From positions 4,400,001 to 4,464,000 of the forward strand of contig NZ_CP166625.1 in the NCBI RefSeq assembly GCF_041320595.1: DNA of 64,000 nt, given 5' to 3'. The notes below the pieces were generated by a model, which had not been told where the DNA came from, ran no database searches, and worked only from the letters and a program-made list of their open reading frames with translations. Of the stretch, positions 26,615 to 34,369 are shown one piece after another. A program made the position numbers and the translations under genes. How positions within the stretch are numbered: position 1 is the first letter of the stretch; every line of letters starts with the position of its first letter. Source of the stretch: Pleomorphomonas sp. PLEO. GTDB taxonomy: Bacteria; Pseudomonadota; Alphaproteobacteria; Rhizobiales; Pleomorphomonadaceae.

Positions 26615-27301
26615 ATGCTGCCGCTTGTCCTTTCCAACGTTGCCATATCCTTTCCGGGTCTCTCACAGCCAGTCCTCGCCATTGATGCCCTGACGATTCC
26701 AGCCGGTGGGCGGCTCGCCGTCACAGGTGCGTCCGGTTCCGGCAAGAGCACCTTCGTCAACCTGGTTTCTGGCCTCGAACGGCCCGACAATGGCACTATC
26801 CGTTGGCAAGACATCGACATCGCGACACTGTCGGAAAGCCGCCGCGACCGCTGGCGAGCAACAAACGTCGGTCTTGTCATGCAGGATTTCCATCTGTTCC
26901 CCGGCCTTGCCGCCATCGACAACGTGCTGCTGCCGGCCCGTCTTGCCCATGCCGCCACGGCCGAGGTGAAAGCGCGAGCCCACGAGCTTCTCGCCCGTGT
27001 TGGCCTCACGCGGCCGAACCAGTCGGTCGAGACCATGTCGCGCGGCGAGATGCAGCGCGTCGCCGTGGCGCGCGCCCTGCTTCGCCGGCCCGGCGTCATC
27101 ATTGCCGACGAGCCAACCGCCAGCCTTGACGCCGAAGCAGGCGCCGAGGTCGGCCGGCTCCTCCTGGAGCTTGCTGACCAGGAGGGTGCCACGCTGCTCG
27201 TCGTCAGCCACGACGAGCGGTTGACCGGGCGCCTCGATCGCCGCATCCGCCTCGTTTCTGGCCGCATCGTCGCCGACACTGCCACGGAGACGTCATCATG
27301 A
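26615..27301 (+). CDS. ABC transporter ATPase, MacB/LolD type
   Basis: 228 residues: Walker A TGASGSGKSTF (about 34-44), Q-loop VMQDFHLFPGLAAIDNV, signature MSRGEMQRVAVARALLRRP (SRGEMQR rather than SGGQQQR), Walker B VIIADEPTASLD and switch His in VVSHDERLTGR. This subfamily powers FtsX-type mechanotransmitters rather than classic importers. It overlaps the permease start by 4 bases (ATGA). Together with the Tat protein and permease it looks like one envelope system; the cargo is not visible. Confidence 0.9.
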   Translation: MLPLVLSNVAISFPGLSQPVLAIDALTIPAGGRLAVTGASGSGKSTFVNLVSGLERPDNGTIRWQDIDIATLSESRRDRWRATNVGLVMQDFHLFPGLAAIDNVLLPARLAHAATAEVKARAHELLARVGLTRPNQSVETMSRGEMQRVAVARALLRRPGVIIADEPTASLDAEAGAEVGRLLLELADQEGATLLVVSHDERLTGRLDRRIRLVSGRIVADTATETSS

Positions 27302-28590
27302 TCCGCTTCATCCTTGCCGATCTCCGTCGCCTCTGGGCCGCCTCGCTGGTCATCGTACTGCTGGTGGCGCTCGCCACCGCCCTAGGTGTCGCGGTGACGC
27401 TGCAGGAGCGCGCGCTACGCCTTGGCTCGGCACGCGCAGCCGACAAGTTCGACCTGATCGTCGGCGCCCCCGGTTCGGAAACGCAGCTCGTGCTCTCATC
27501 GGTATTCCTGCAGCCCGCGGCGCTGCCACTGATGCCGGGCGAGGTGTTGACCAAGCTTGCCGCCGATCCCCGCGTCGCCTGGGCGGCTCCGATCGGCTTC
27601 GGCGACAATTTCAAAGGCTACCCTATCGTTGGCACCACCACGGCGCTGATCTCCGGCACGACGACTGGTTTCATCGAAGGACACATGTTTGCACGCGAGG
27701 GTGAGGCGGTGGTGGGCTCGGGTGTCGAGCTGCCGATCGGCGCCGAAGTAAAGCCAATGCACGGCGCGGCCGATGAAGGCGGTGAAACGCACGCGGACAG
27801 CACCTATCACGTGGTCGGCAAGCTTCAGCCGACCGGAACAGCCTGGGATCGGGCTGTTCTCGTTCCCATTCAGGCGGTCTGGCACATCCATGGCCTCGGC
27901 GAGGAGCATGAGCACGGGGGCGAGGCTGTCGCAAACGGCGCATCCCCCGCCGAGGCACAGACCAGCCAGACAGCGGCCGCGGGAGGTGAGGAGCACCACC
28001 ACGGACACATCGACGCGGACGCACCGCTCAACGAAGACTTCAGCCGCCAACTGCCCGGCCTGCCGGCGGTGCTTGTCAAACCGAAAACGATCGCCGACGC
28101 CTATAAACTCAGACAAGAATACCGCACCGACAGCACGACGCGCGCCGTCTTCCCGGCAGAGGTTCTGACCTCACTTTACGCCACGCTCGGCGATGCCCGA
28201 ACCGTACTGATGTATGTCGCCTATGGCGCGCAGGCGCTGATCGCCGCGGCGCTGATGCTGATCGCCGTGATCCACGTCGCCCAACGGCGCAAGCAGATCG
28301 GCGCACTCCGAGCCTTTGGCGCGCCTCGCTTTGCAGTATTCGGAATCGTCTGGCTGGAGTTGCTATTGCTTGTCGTCCTCGGCGTCGGCGCGGGTTTCGG
28401 GATGGGGTATGCCGCAGCCGAATTCCTGGCCGGCCTGTTCACCGCGCAAAGCGGTGTTCGCATGCCGGTGGAATTCACCGGCGCCGATGGCCTGCTGGCC
28501 GCGACCTTGATCGCCTTCGCAGCGCTCATGGCGGCGCTTCCGGCGCTGCTCGCCTATCGCCAATCTCCCGTGGAAGCGCTGAGGAGCTGA
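27298..28590 (+). CDS. FtsX/MacB-type ABC permease with His-rich periplasmic loop
   Basis: 430 residues: one N-terminal membrane helix (LWAASLVIVLLVALATALGV), a large periplasmic domain, and three C-terminal helices (about 295-420), the FtsX/MacB topology. In the periplasmic domain residues about 200-247 form a low-complexity insert with EEHEHGG and EEHHHGHIDAD, a likely metal-binding loop as found in zinc and nickel proteins. This supports a metal-related job, possibly supplying zinc to periplasmic enzymes such as the adjacent alkaline phosphatase. Last gene of the operon; followed by a shared terminator. Confidence 0.85.
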   Translation: MIRFILADLRRLWAASLVIVLLVALATALGVAVTLQERALRLGSARAADKFDLIVGAPGSETQLVLSSVFLQPAALPLMPGEVLTKLAADPRVAWAAPIGFGDNFKGYPIVGTTTALISGTTTGFIEGHMFAREGEAVVGSGVELPIGAEVKPMHGAADEGGETHADSTYHVVGKLQPTGTAWDRAVLVPIQAVWHIHGLGEEHEHGGEAVANGASPAEAQTSQTAAAGGEEHHHGHIDADAPLNEDFSRQLPGLPAVLVKPKTIADAYKLRQEYRTDSTTRAVFPAEVLTSLYATLGDARTVLMYVAYGAQALIAAALMLIAVIHVAQRRKQIGALRAFGAPRFAVFGIVWLELLLLVVLGVGAGFGMGYAAAEFLAGLFTAQSGVRMPVEFTGADGLLAATLIAFAALMAALPALLAYRQSPVEALRS

Positions 28591-28599
28591 ACGCGCGGC

Positions 28600-28621
28600 C
28601 CGCTCCGATCAAGCGGAGCGG
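28600..28621. terminator. Hairpin between convergent genes
   Basis: 8-bp perfect stem CCGCTCCG/CGGAGCGG with loop ATCAAG (28600-28607, 28614-28621), between the permease stop and the end of the minus-strand nuclease-family gene. No strong T run on either side. Confidence 0.5.
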
Positions 28622-28633
28622 ACCGTTGCCTGG

Positions 28634-29593
28634 TCAGAACTTGACGCGTGCGAAACTCGAGCGATGATCGGACGGCCACGGTGTTACGACGACGTCGGCC
28701 TGCGGCGCTTTTTCACCAACAATTCCTGCCTTTAGCACTTCCAGCGACTTCGCCCTGCCGAAGGTGAAATCGATACGGTCGTGATGGTCTGAAGGATCGT
28801 TCGGCTCGCTGGTCGGCGTCCACGTGAACGCTGGCTTGGCCACCTCATCGGGGAAAACCTTGCGGAAAAGATCGACGAAACCGTCGGCCTCGACCCGCGC
28901 AGTAGTGGGAAACGCAACGGCAAGCGGCTGATGACCGGCCTTGACCGCCGCTTTGGTCCAGTCGTGGAACGAGGGTTCGTTGAAGTCACCGAACAGGAAT
29001 ACCGCATCGGCACCGTCGGCGGCTTTGAGGTCGGCTTCCAGCAAATCAAGCGCCGGACCACGCGCCGCCTTGGCAGCGGCAATCGCCTCATCAGCCGTCT
29101 TCAGATTGGGCTCCGCGCCATATTTGATGTTGAGCAACTGATAAGGTTGGTACGGATAGTCGGTCGGGTGGATATTGAAGGCCCAGACCTTGCGACCATC
29201 CACATCGATCGGAGCACCAAGTTTGTTCGGCGTCAGCGGGCCGATTGGATAACGGCTCAGGATGGCGTTTGCCCACAGCGCCGGGTTTCCGGCATCTTGC
29301 TCGACATAGTGGTAGCCGAGCTTTTCGGCCAGCGCCTTAGCGATACTTGGCCCGGTCGGCACACAGGATTCGGCCGTGCAGGGATCGGGCTCGGGCTTGA
29401 CCTCTTGTACGCCGACGATGTCGGGGGAGACTGCACGGATGGCGGCGGCGGTTTCATCGACGGACTTGCCTGCGTTCTGCCCGCCACCCCAAATATTGAA
29501 AGTCATCACAGTAAGTTCTGTGGCTGCTGCGATCGACGGCACCACGGCGACGACAGTGCAGGCCAGCAGCGTCGCGCGAAAGCACGTTGGCAT
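28634..29593 (-). CDS. Secreted endonuclease/exonuclease/phosphatase-family protein
   Basis: 319 residues with a signal peptide (ATLLACTVVAVVPSIAAA, then TELTVMTFNIWGGG). EEP motifs in order: MTFNIWGG, VGVQEV, FLFGDFNEPSFHDW (catalytic Asp/Asn) and a C-terminal SDHRSSFARV (Asp-His). Two Cys in PDPCTAESCVPTG may form a disulfide. Export points to a periplasmic or extracellular nuclease or phosphodiesterase; it lies near the alkaline phosphatase locus and could help release phosphate, but no Pho box was seen at this gene. Confidence 0.85.
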   Translation of the reverse strand: MPTCFRATLLACTVVAVVPSIAAATELTVMTFNIWGGGQNAGKSVDETAAAIRAVSPDIVGVQEVKPEPDPCTAESCVPTGPSIAKALAEKLGYHYVEQDAGNPALWANAILSRYPIGPLTPNKLGAPIDVDGRKVWAFNIHPTDYPYQPYQLLNIKYGAEPNLKTADEAIAAAKAARGPALDLLEADLKAADGADAVFLFGDFNEPSFHDWTKAAVKAGHQPLAVAFPTTARVEADGFVDLFRKVFPDEVAKPAFTWTPTSEPNDPSDHHDRIDFTFGRAKSLEVLKAGIVGEKAPQADVVVTPWPSDHRSSFARVKF

Positions 29594-29678
29594 GAAAATC
29601 TCCGGGCGGTAGACAATTGGCGGCGAGATTGCCGCCTGCCGTGAGGCTAGCAGGCGCCAATGACACTCTATCGACGGC

Positions 29679-30623
29679 TCAGGGGGTAAAGACGATGCGG
29701 TGACCGTCGTCGGGTTCGCCCCAGACGCGCTCGATGTCAGTGAGCGACACGGGCCGGGCAGCGATGGTCAGTCCAGCCGGCACCGCTGCCCCCAGCACGG
29801 CGCCGGCAGCCATTACCAGTCGCTCAAAGGGTACCGAGCCGACGCCGCTGCCCATCAGCTCGATCGCCGAAGCACGCAGCACGGCACTCGGTAGGGTGAT
29901 CGTTTCGCCGCTTACCGAGCCAACCTCGACAAAACGAAGCGGCATTGCATCGCGACCGGACTTGGCGGCGGCGATCAGCAGCCGCTCGGCACTCATGCCC
30001 CAGAGATAGTCGATCACCACGTCGATGCCCTCGGCGCATGCTTCGCTGAACCGCCGTTCCAATATGTCGGCATCGTCGTCGAGCGCGATCGTCGCGTCGG
30101 CGCCAATTTCGGCGAGGGCATTGGCGTTTCGACCGGTGGCGATTACCCTCGCTGCGCCGAGATGTCTTGCGATCTTTACAGCCAGACGGCCGGAAGCACC
30201 TGTGGCGCCATTGACCAGCACCGTTTCGCCAGGCTTGAGCTTGGCTCGCTCGGTTAGCGCAACCCAGGAGGACATGCCGGGATTGGCGATGGCAGCTGCC
30301 GTTATGTCATCAAGGCCAACCGGCAAGTCGATGCAATGTTCGGCCCGCACCAGTGTCTGCTCGGCCAGCGCGCCATGAGGCGCCTCGGGCAAGACGAAGT
30401 AAACGCGCCGACCATCGTCGGTGAGGCCGACACCGTCGACACCGGGCACGAAGGGAAAGGCGTTTGACGAGCTATAGTGGCGGCCGGATGCGCGGGCGCG
30501 GGTGACCTGGCTCAGCGCGGCGGCGGTAACCGTGACGCGGGCGAGCGAACCGGTCGGTTGCGGCTCCGTGAAATCGCCATAGGCAGGGGTGGCTCCAGCG
30601 GAGCGGACAATGGCAGCCTTCAT
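29679..30623 (-). CDS. Quinone-oxidoreductase-like MDR protein
   Basis: NADPH-dependent oxidoreductase of the zinc-free MDR branch, 314 residues. The cofactor motif is VNGATGASGRLAVKIARHLGA (in parts); FVPGVDGVG and the IERVWGEP C-terminus match the family. Zinc-binding Cys/His are not apparent, as in QOR/acyl-reductase members. It is 26 bases downstream of the DUF4405 gene on the same strand, and both face the divergent MarR gene, so MarR control is likely. Confidence 0.87.
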   Translation of the reverse strand: MKAAIVRSAGATPAYGDFTEPQPTGSLARVTVTAAALSQVTRARASGRHYSSSNAFPFVPGVDGVGLTDDGRRVYFVLPEAPHGALAEQTLVRAEHCIDLPVGLDDITAAAIANPGMSSWVALTERAKLKPGETVLVNGATGASGRLAVKIARHLGAARVIATGRNANALAEIGADATIALDDDADILERRFSEACAEGIDVVIDYLWGMSAERLLIAAAKSGRDAMPLRFVEVGSVSGETITLPSAVLRASAIELMGSGVGSVPFERLVMAAGAVLGAAVPAGLTIAARPVSLTDIERVWGEPDDGHRIVFTP

Positions 30624-30649
30624 GGCTGTTTCTCCTTCAGGTGTGGAAT

Positions 30650-31150
30650 TCAGTTGAGAAAGAAGACGATGGCGAGCAGTCGGTTCTCATCGCTGCCGCT
30701 CCTCAGCGCGACGTCGCGGAGACTGTCGTCGCTATCGGCAACGATGCCATCGGCGGCGAGGCGCCCTATCACCGTCTCCGGAGCGTTGCGCGTCATCGCT
30801 GCCAGCGCGGCGATGGGCGCGTCCATGAGCGCTTCCTCAATCGGCCGTGCGATCTGCGGGCCGGTGATCAACCCCCAGGAAAACAACGCAGCGACCGTCA
30901 GCGCCGCAAAGATTGCGATGCTTACCCTGCCCCAGCCAGAGCTCAGGTGGTTACGGAAGGGGCGCCAGTTCAGGGCGAGATGAGCGCCGGCGCCGATGAG
31001 GAAGATCCAGGAGAACCATTGATGGACCACGGCAACAAGGCCGACGTCCAGTTCGAAAAACATCAGCACGCCAGTGATCGACATCAGCAGGAAAGCACCG
31101 ATAACGAGAGGCGTCGCCCAACGGCGCAATGAGACCCTGATGGCTTGCAT
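30650..31150 (-). CDS. DUF4405 membrane protein
   Basis: 166 residues from ATG 31150 (MQAIRVSLRRWATPLVIG), chosen because GGAAGGA lies seven bases upstream; two earlier in-frame ATGs exist. Three hydrophobic helices (LVIGAFLLMSITGVLMFFEL, WFSWIFLIGAGAHLAL, VSIAIFAALTVAALFSW). VHQWFSW and AGAHLALNWRPF carry the conserved His residues of DUF4405, related to cytochrome b561-like four-helix proteins. The C-terminal soluble part (about 105-166) resembles a small DUF at the end of such proteins. It probably handles electrons together with the MDR partner; this is inference. Confidence 0.78.
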   Translation of the reverse strand: MQAIRVSLRRWATPLVIGAFLLMSITGVLMFFELDVGLVAVVHQWFSWIFLIGAGAHLALNWRPFRNHLSSGWGRVSIAIFAALTVAALFSWGLITGPQIARPIEEALMDAPIAALAAMTRNAPETVIGRLAADGIVADSDDSLRDVALRSGSDENRLLAIVFFLN

Positions 31151-31155
31151 GGGCA

Positions 31156-31184
31156 TTCCTTCCGGCGTCATTTATGTGTATAAT
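31156..31184 (+). promoter_or_regulatory. Promoter candidate for the MarR gene
   Basis: TATAAT at 31179-31184 with a weak TTCCTT 17 bases upstream (31156-31161). An RNA starting near 31191 would exclude the in-frame ATG at 31174, supporting the GTG start at 31225. Confidence 0.45.
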
Positions 31185-31224
31185 GAGCATATATTTGACC
31201 CCACGAACGGAGTCAAGGAAAAGC

Positions 31225-31698
31225 GTGCAAAATACACTTAACTCTGACCAGATGCGCCAGTTGCATAGCGCCCTCCTCGACATTGTCGGCACTATGAACC
31301 GGCCGCAGCGCGATGAAGTGCTGATCCGCGAGGCCGGCATCCCGCTCGACCGGGCGCTATTTCCGCTCTTGGTCGGCATTGAGCGCTTCGGACCGATCGG
31401 GGTCGTCGAGCTCGCCGATCGAGCCGGACGCGACTACACCACAGTCAGCCGACAGGTGGCCAAACTGGAGAGTCTCGGTTTGGTGACGCGGCGCGCCAGC
31501 TTGGCCGATCGGCGTGTTCGCGAAGCGGTGGTGACGGAAAAAGGCAAGGCGACCACCGATCTCGTCGATGCGGCGCGCGAACGCATCGGCCGTAAGGTGT
31601 TTGAAAACTGGGATCCCCAGGAGTTCGACGATCTAGTTCGCTTGATGCGCAAGTTCGCCGATGCCATCGCCGATGGACTGCCTCAGGCGGACGGCTGA
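31225..31698 (+). CDS. MarR-family regulator
   Basis: 157 residues from GTG 31225 (initiator then QNTLNSDQMRQLHSALLDIV), preceded by AAGGA at five bases; the ATG at 31174 lies on top of the promoter and is less likely. The winged helix is clear: GVVELADRAGRDYTTVSRQVAKLES (in parts) and LVTRRASLADRRVREAVVT for the wing. A typical MarR dimer of normal length. Divergent from the DUF4405/MDR pair, which it probably represses. Confidence 0.9.
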   Translation: MQNTLNSDQMRQLHSALLDIVGTMNRPQRDEVLIREAGIPLDRALFPLLVGIERFGPIGVVELADRAGRDYTTVSRQVAKLESLGLVTRRASLADRRVREAVVTEKGKATTDLVDAARERIGRKVFENWDPQEFDDLVRLMRKFADAIADGLPQADG

Positions 31699-31711
31699 AT
31701 GCCCGCCGCTT

Positions 31712-32617
31712 CTAAGGGGTAGCTTCGACCAAGATCCATTCCCGGAAGGCTGCTACGCTCGGATTGACAAGCGCAGCGCGCGGATAGATCAGGCTGTAGT
31801 TGAACGGCGACGGCTGGCTTTCGACAAAGGCGCGGACCAGACTGCCGTTGCGCAGGTCTGCCTCGACCAGCGAAGTGCGCACCAATGCGAAGCCCTCGCC
31901 ACGCCGGCAAGCGGCGAGCATGTCGGCAAACGTCGGAAAGGACACGGCTGCCGCCATTCGATCGGCAAAGCCGGGGGCGACGCTTTCTGCATCGATCTGC
32001 TCAAACCAGCGCTGCCAGTCGAGCGCCGTGTGCCGTACGCCGTCATAGGTCAGGCAGGGAGCGGCAAGAAAGGCCTGTCGTTGCGGCAGCCGCTCGACCT
32101 GCGATGGCGCGCAAACCGCAAACTCATCATCCGTTGTCAGAGGCTCGGCTACGAGACTGCTCCCTCCTCCTCCTAGCCGAATCGCTAGATCGGCGCGCCC
32201 CGTCGAGAAATCCGGTGTCTGATACCCGATCGACAGCGCCAACTCGATATCCGGAAAGCGCTGGACGAAGCCGGCCAGTCGCGGCGCCAGCCACTGGCTC
32301 GAGAACTCCGGTGTCACTGACAGTTCTATTCTGTCACGGCCGGCATCGGCACGGGCGGTTCGCAAGGCCTCTTCGAGGCTGCGTAGCGCCTCTGCCACCG
32401 ATGGATAGAGTCGCGCGCCTTTGGGAGTCAGACGAGCACCGGTGCGACCGCGTTCGAGGAGTGCACCACCAACCCAGCTTTCCAATTGGGCGATCTGGTG
32501 ACTTACGGCCGTCTGCGTCGACCCCAATCGCTCGGCCGCCCGGCCGAAGCCTCCCGTCTCGGCGATCGCGCAGAAGGCTTTCAATCCGGCAATCGAGGGC
32601 AGCGGGCGGTTATTCAT
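31712..32617 (-). CDS. LysR-family regulator, GcvA-like (second copy)
   Basis: 301 residues: N-terminal helix-turn-helix (IAGLKAFCAIAETGGFGRAA, recognition helix TQTAVSHQIAQLE) and a substrate-binding domain with LSVTPEFSSQWLAPRLAGF (in parts), the same GcvA-type pattern as the protein at 6334. It is divergent from a small DUF1127-like gene and converges on marR with a 13-base gap. A CATGAA/TTCATG inverted repeat overlaps its start codon, a likely autoregulatory site. Confidence 0.9.
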   Translation of the reverse strand: MNNRPLPSIAGLKAFCAIAETGGFGRAAERLGSTQTAVSHQIAQLESWVGGALLERGRTGARLTPKGARLYPSVAEALRSLEEALRTARADAGRDRIELSVTPEFSSQWLAPRLAGFVQRFPDIELALSIGYQTPDFSTGRADLAIRLGGGGSSLVAEPLTTDDEFAVCAPSQVERLPQRQAFLAAPCLTYDGVRHTALDWQRWFEQIDAESVAPGFADRMAAAVSFPTFADMLAACRRGEGFALVRTSLVEADLRNGSLVRAFVESQPSPFNYSLIYPRAALVNPSVAAFREWILVEATP

Positions 32618-32631
32618 GAAATTTCTTCATG
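32615..32631. promoter_or_regulatory. Inverted repeat over the LysR start
   Basis: CATGAA (32615-32620), five bases, TTCATG (32626-32631). The ATG of the LysR gene lies inside the left arm. Further TTTCAT copies occur near 32648 and 32665 in the same 99-base divergent gap. Confidence 0.45.
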
Positions 32632-32716
32632 CTACGGCTGGAGACGTTTCATTTTATCCCCCTTTCATAGCATGGGAAATTTCCGGTCAGAAGCGAGACC
32701 GACCGGGAGCACCATC

Positions 32717-32875
32717 ATGATCTTTCATGCCATTCGCTGGCTTTGGGCCCGTTGCCCCCGTCGGCGTCAAAAACGAGCCGATATCGCAACCTTAAGCGCC
32801 CATCTCCAACGAGATGTCCGCGCTGACGAGCCCTCAGTTTCTGAACGGTACCCCGACAGGGTCAGCAAGCCGTGA
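32717..32875 (+). CDS. DUF1127-like small protein, degenerate
   Basis: 52 residues from ATG 32717 with GGGAG seven bases upstream. It is Arg-rich (WLWARCPRRRQKRAD), then IATLSAHLQRDVRADEP, which matches the DUF1127 core L-S-x-H-L-x-R-D-[IV] but loses the final Gly. Divergent from the LysR gene at 31712, as the other DUF1127 gene is from its LysR. Its last 14 bases overlap the convergent sdaA end. A small call resting on context, ribosome site and a short motif. Confidence 0.55.
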   Translation: MIFHAIRWLWARCPRRRQKRADIATLSAHLQRDVRADEPSVSERYPDRVSKP

Positions 32876-34268
32876 CGTTGACGGCAAGACCGCCAAGCGA
32901 GGTCTCTTTGTATTTCGTCTGCATGTCGAGGCCGGTCTGGCGCATGGTTTCAACCGCCGCGTCGAGGCTGACAACGTGGCGACCATCACCGGCAAGCGCC
33001 AGCGAGGCGGCATTGATCGCCTTGATGGCGCCAAAGGCGTTGCGCTCGATGCAAGGGATTTGGACCAGACCGCCGACCGGATCGCAGGTCATGCCGAGGT
33101 GATGCTCGATGGCGATCTCGGCGGCGTTTTCCACTTGGGCGGGGCTACCGCCGAGGGCCGCGCAGAGGCCGGCAGCCGCCATGGCAGCCGCCGAGCCCAC
33201 CTCACCCTGGCAGCCAACCTCCGCACCGGAGATCGACGCGTTACGCTTGATGAGGCCACCGATCGCCGCCGCCGTCAGCAGGAAGCCACGAAACCCATCG
33301 CGCTCACCACCGCAGAAGTCGCGATAATAGCGCAGCACGGCCGGCACCACACCGGCGGCACCGTTGGTCGGCGCGGTGACGACACGGCCACCGGCGGCGT
33401 TCTCCTCGTTGACGGCAATGGCAAAGCAGGAAACGTAATCCATCACCACCATCGGCGAGCGATCGTTGCCGGCCTCGCGCGCCTGAATCCGCTCATAGAG
33501 CTGACGCGCCCGTCGGCGTACACCGAGACCGCCAGCCAGCTCGCCATCGCGCTCGATACCGCGTTCGATGCAGGCGAACATGGCCTCGGCGATGTGGTCG
33601 ACGACAGCTAGACAGTCCTTGTCCGCCTTGCGGGCGCGCTCGTTGTCGAGGGCTATGTCGGCGAACGAACGGCCCGTTGCGGCCGACAAAGCGAGCAATT
33701 CGGCAGCCGTGCCGTAGCGCCAGGGTAGTGGCGTTCCGCCGGCATGCTCTTCGGGCTCCCCCTCGCAAACAACGAAACCGCCGCCGATCGAATACCAAAC
33801 CTCGGATAGAAGCTCGGCGCCGGTCACATCCAGAGCGGCAAAGCGCATGGCGTTGGGGTGACGTTCGAAAGTGGCGACGCAGTCGAAAATCACGTCGCGA
33901 TCTGGATCGAAGGTGATCGCCCGGCCGTCCGGAAGAACCAGACGCCGCGCCGCGACGATGTCAGCCAACCTGTCGTCGGCGAGATCGGGGTCGATATCAT
34001 CCGGGCGGAACCCGGCAAGCCCAAGAATCAGCGCCTTGTCGGTGGCATGGCCCTTGCCGGTCCAGGCGAGCGAACCGAAGGTCGTCGCCGTGACGCGAGC
34101 GACTTCCGACAGCCTCGCTTCCAAATGCTGCATGAAGACGAAGGCGGCGCGCATCGGTCCGACGGTGTGCGACGACGACGGCCCGATGCCAATCTTGAAC
34201 AGCTCGCCAAAAGCGGCCGGCTGGCGGTCATCAGCGACAGCCGGCAGAATATCGGATGGCGAAATCAA
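32862..34268 (-). CDS. sdaA: L-serine ammonia-lyase, single-chain
   Basis: Deaminates L-serine to pyruvate and ammonia with a 4Fe-4S cluster. 468 residues from TTG 34268, supported by GGAGGAG ten bases upstream and a stop codon just before; no ATG precedes [19 protein letters not shown] (in parts). Cluster Cys residues lie in [25 protein letters not shown] and the extreme C-terminus [23 protein letters not shown] is the alpha-domain signature. Divergent from the photolyase gene. Normal length; TTG start is the only oddity. Confidence 0.93.
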   Translation of the reverse strand: MISPSDILPAVADDRQPAAFGELFKIGIGPSSSHTVGPMRAAFVFMQHLEARLSEVARVTATTFGSLAWTGKGHATDKALILGLAGFRPDDIDPDLADDRLADIVAARRLVLPDGRAITFDPDRDVIFDCVATFERHPNAMRFAALDVTGAELLSEVWYSIGGGFVVCEGEPEEHAGGTPLPWRYGTAAELLALSAATGRSFADIALDNERARKADKDCLAVVDHIAEAMFACIERGIERDGELAGGLGVRRRARQLYERIQAREAGNDRSPMVVMDYVSCFAIAVNEENAAGGRVVTAPTNGAAGVVPAVLRYYRDFCGGERDGFRGFLLTAAAIGGLIKRNASISGAEVGCQGEVGSAAAMAAAGLCAALGGSPAQVENAAEIAIEHHLGMTCDPVGGLVQIPCIERNAFGAIKAINAASLALAGDGRHVVSLDAAVETMRQTGLDMQTKYKETSLGGLAVNVTAC

Positions 34269-34369
34269 GGCCGGCGATCTCCTCCGTTAGGCGCCTTGTG
34301 GCGCCCGAAAATTCCAAGCCATATGGCTTGGTTTGCAGTCGGCTGGCAAGAGCGATCGGAGCAGGCCAT

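Noticed and set aside
31174-31224. ATG start for the MarR gene
   Set aside because: It overlaps a TATAAT box, while GTG 31225 has a well-placed AAGGA and gives a normal MarR length.
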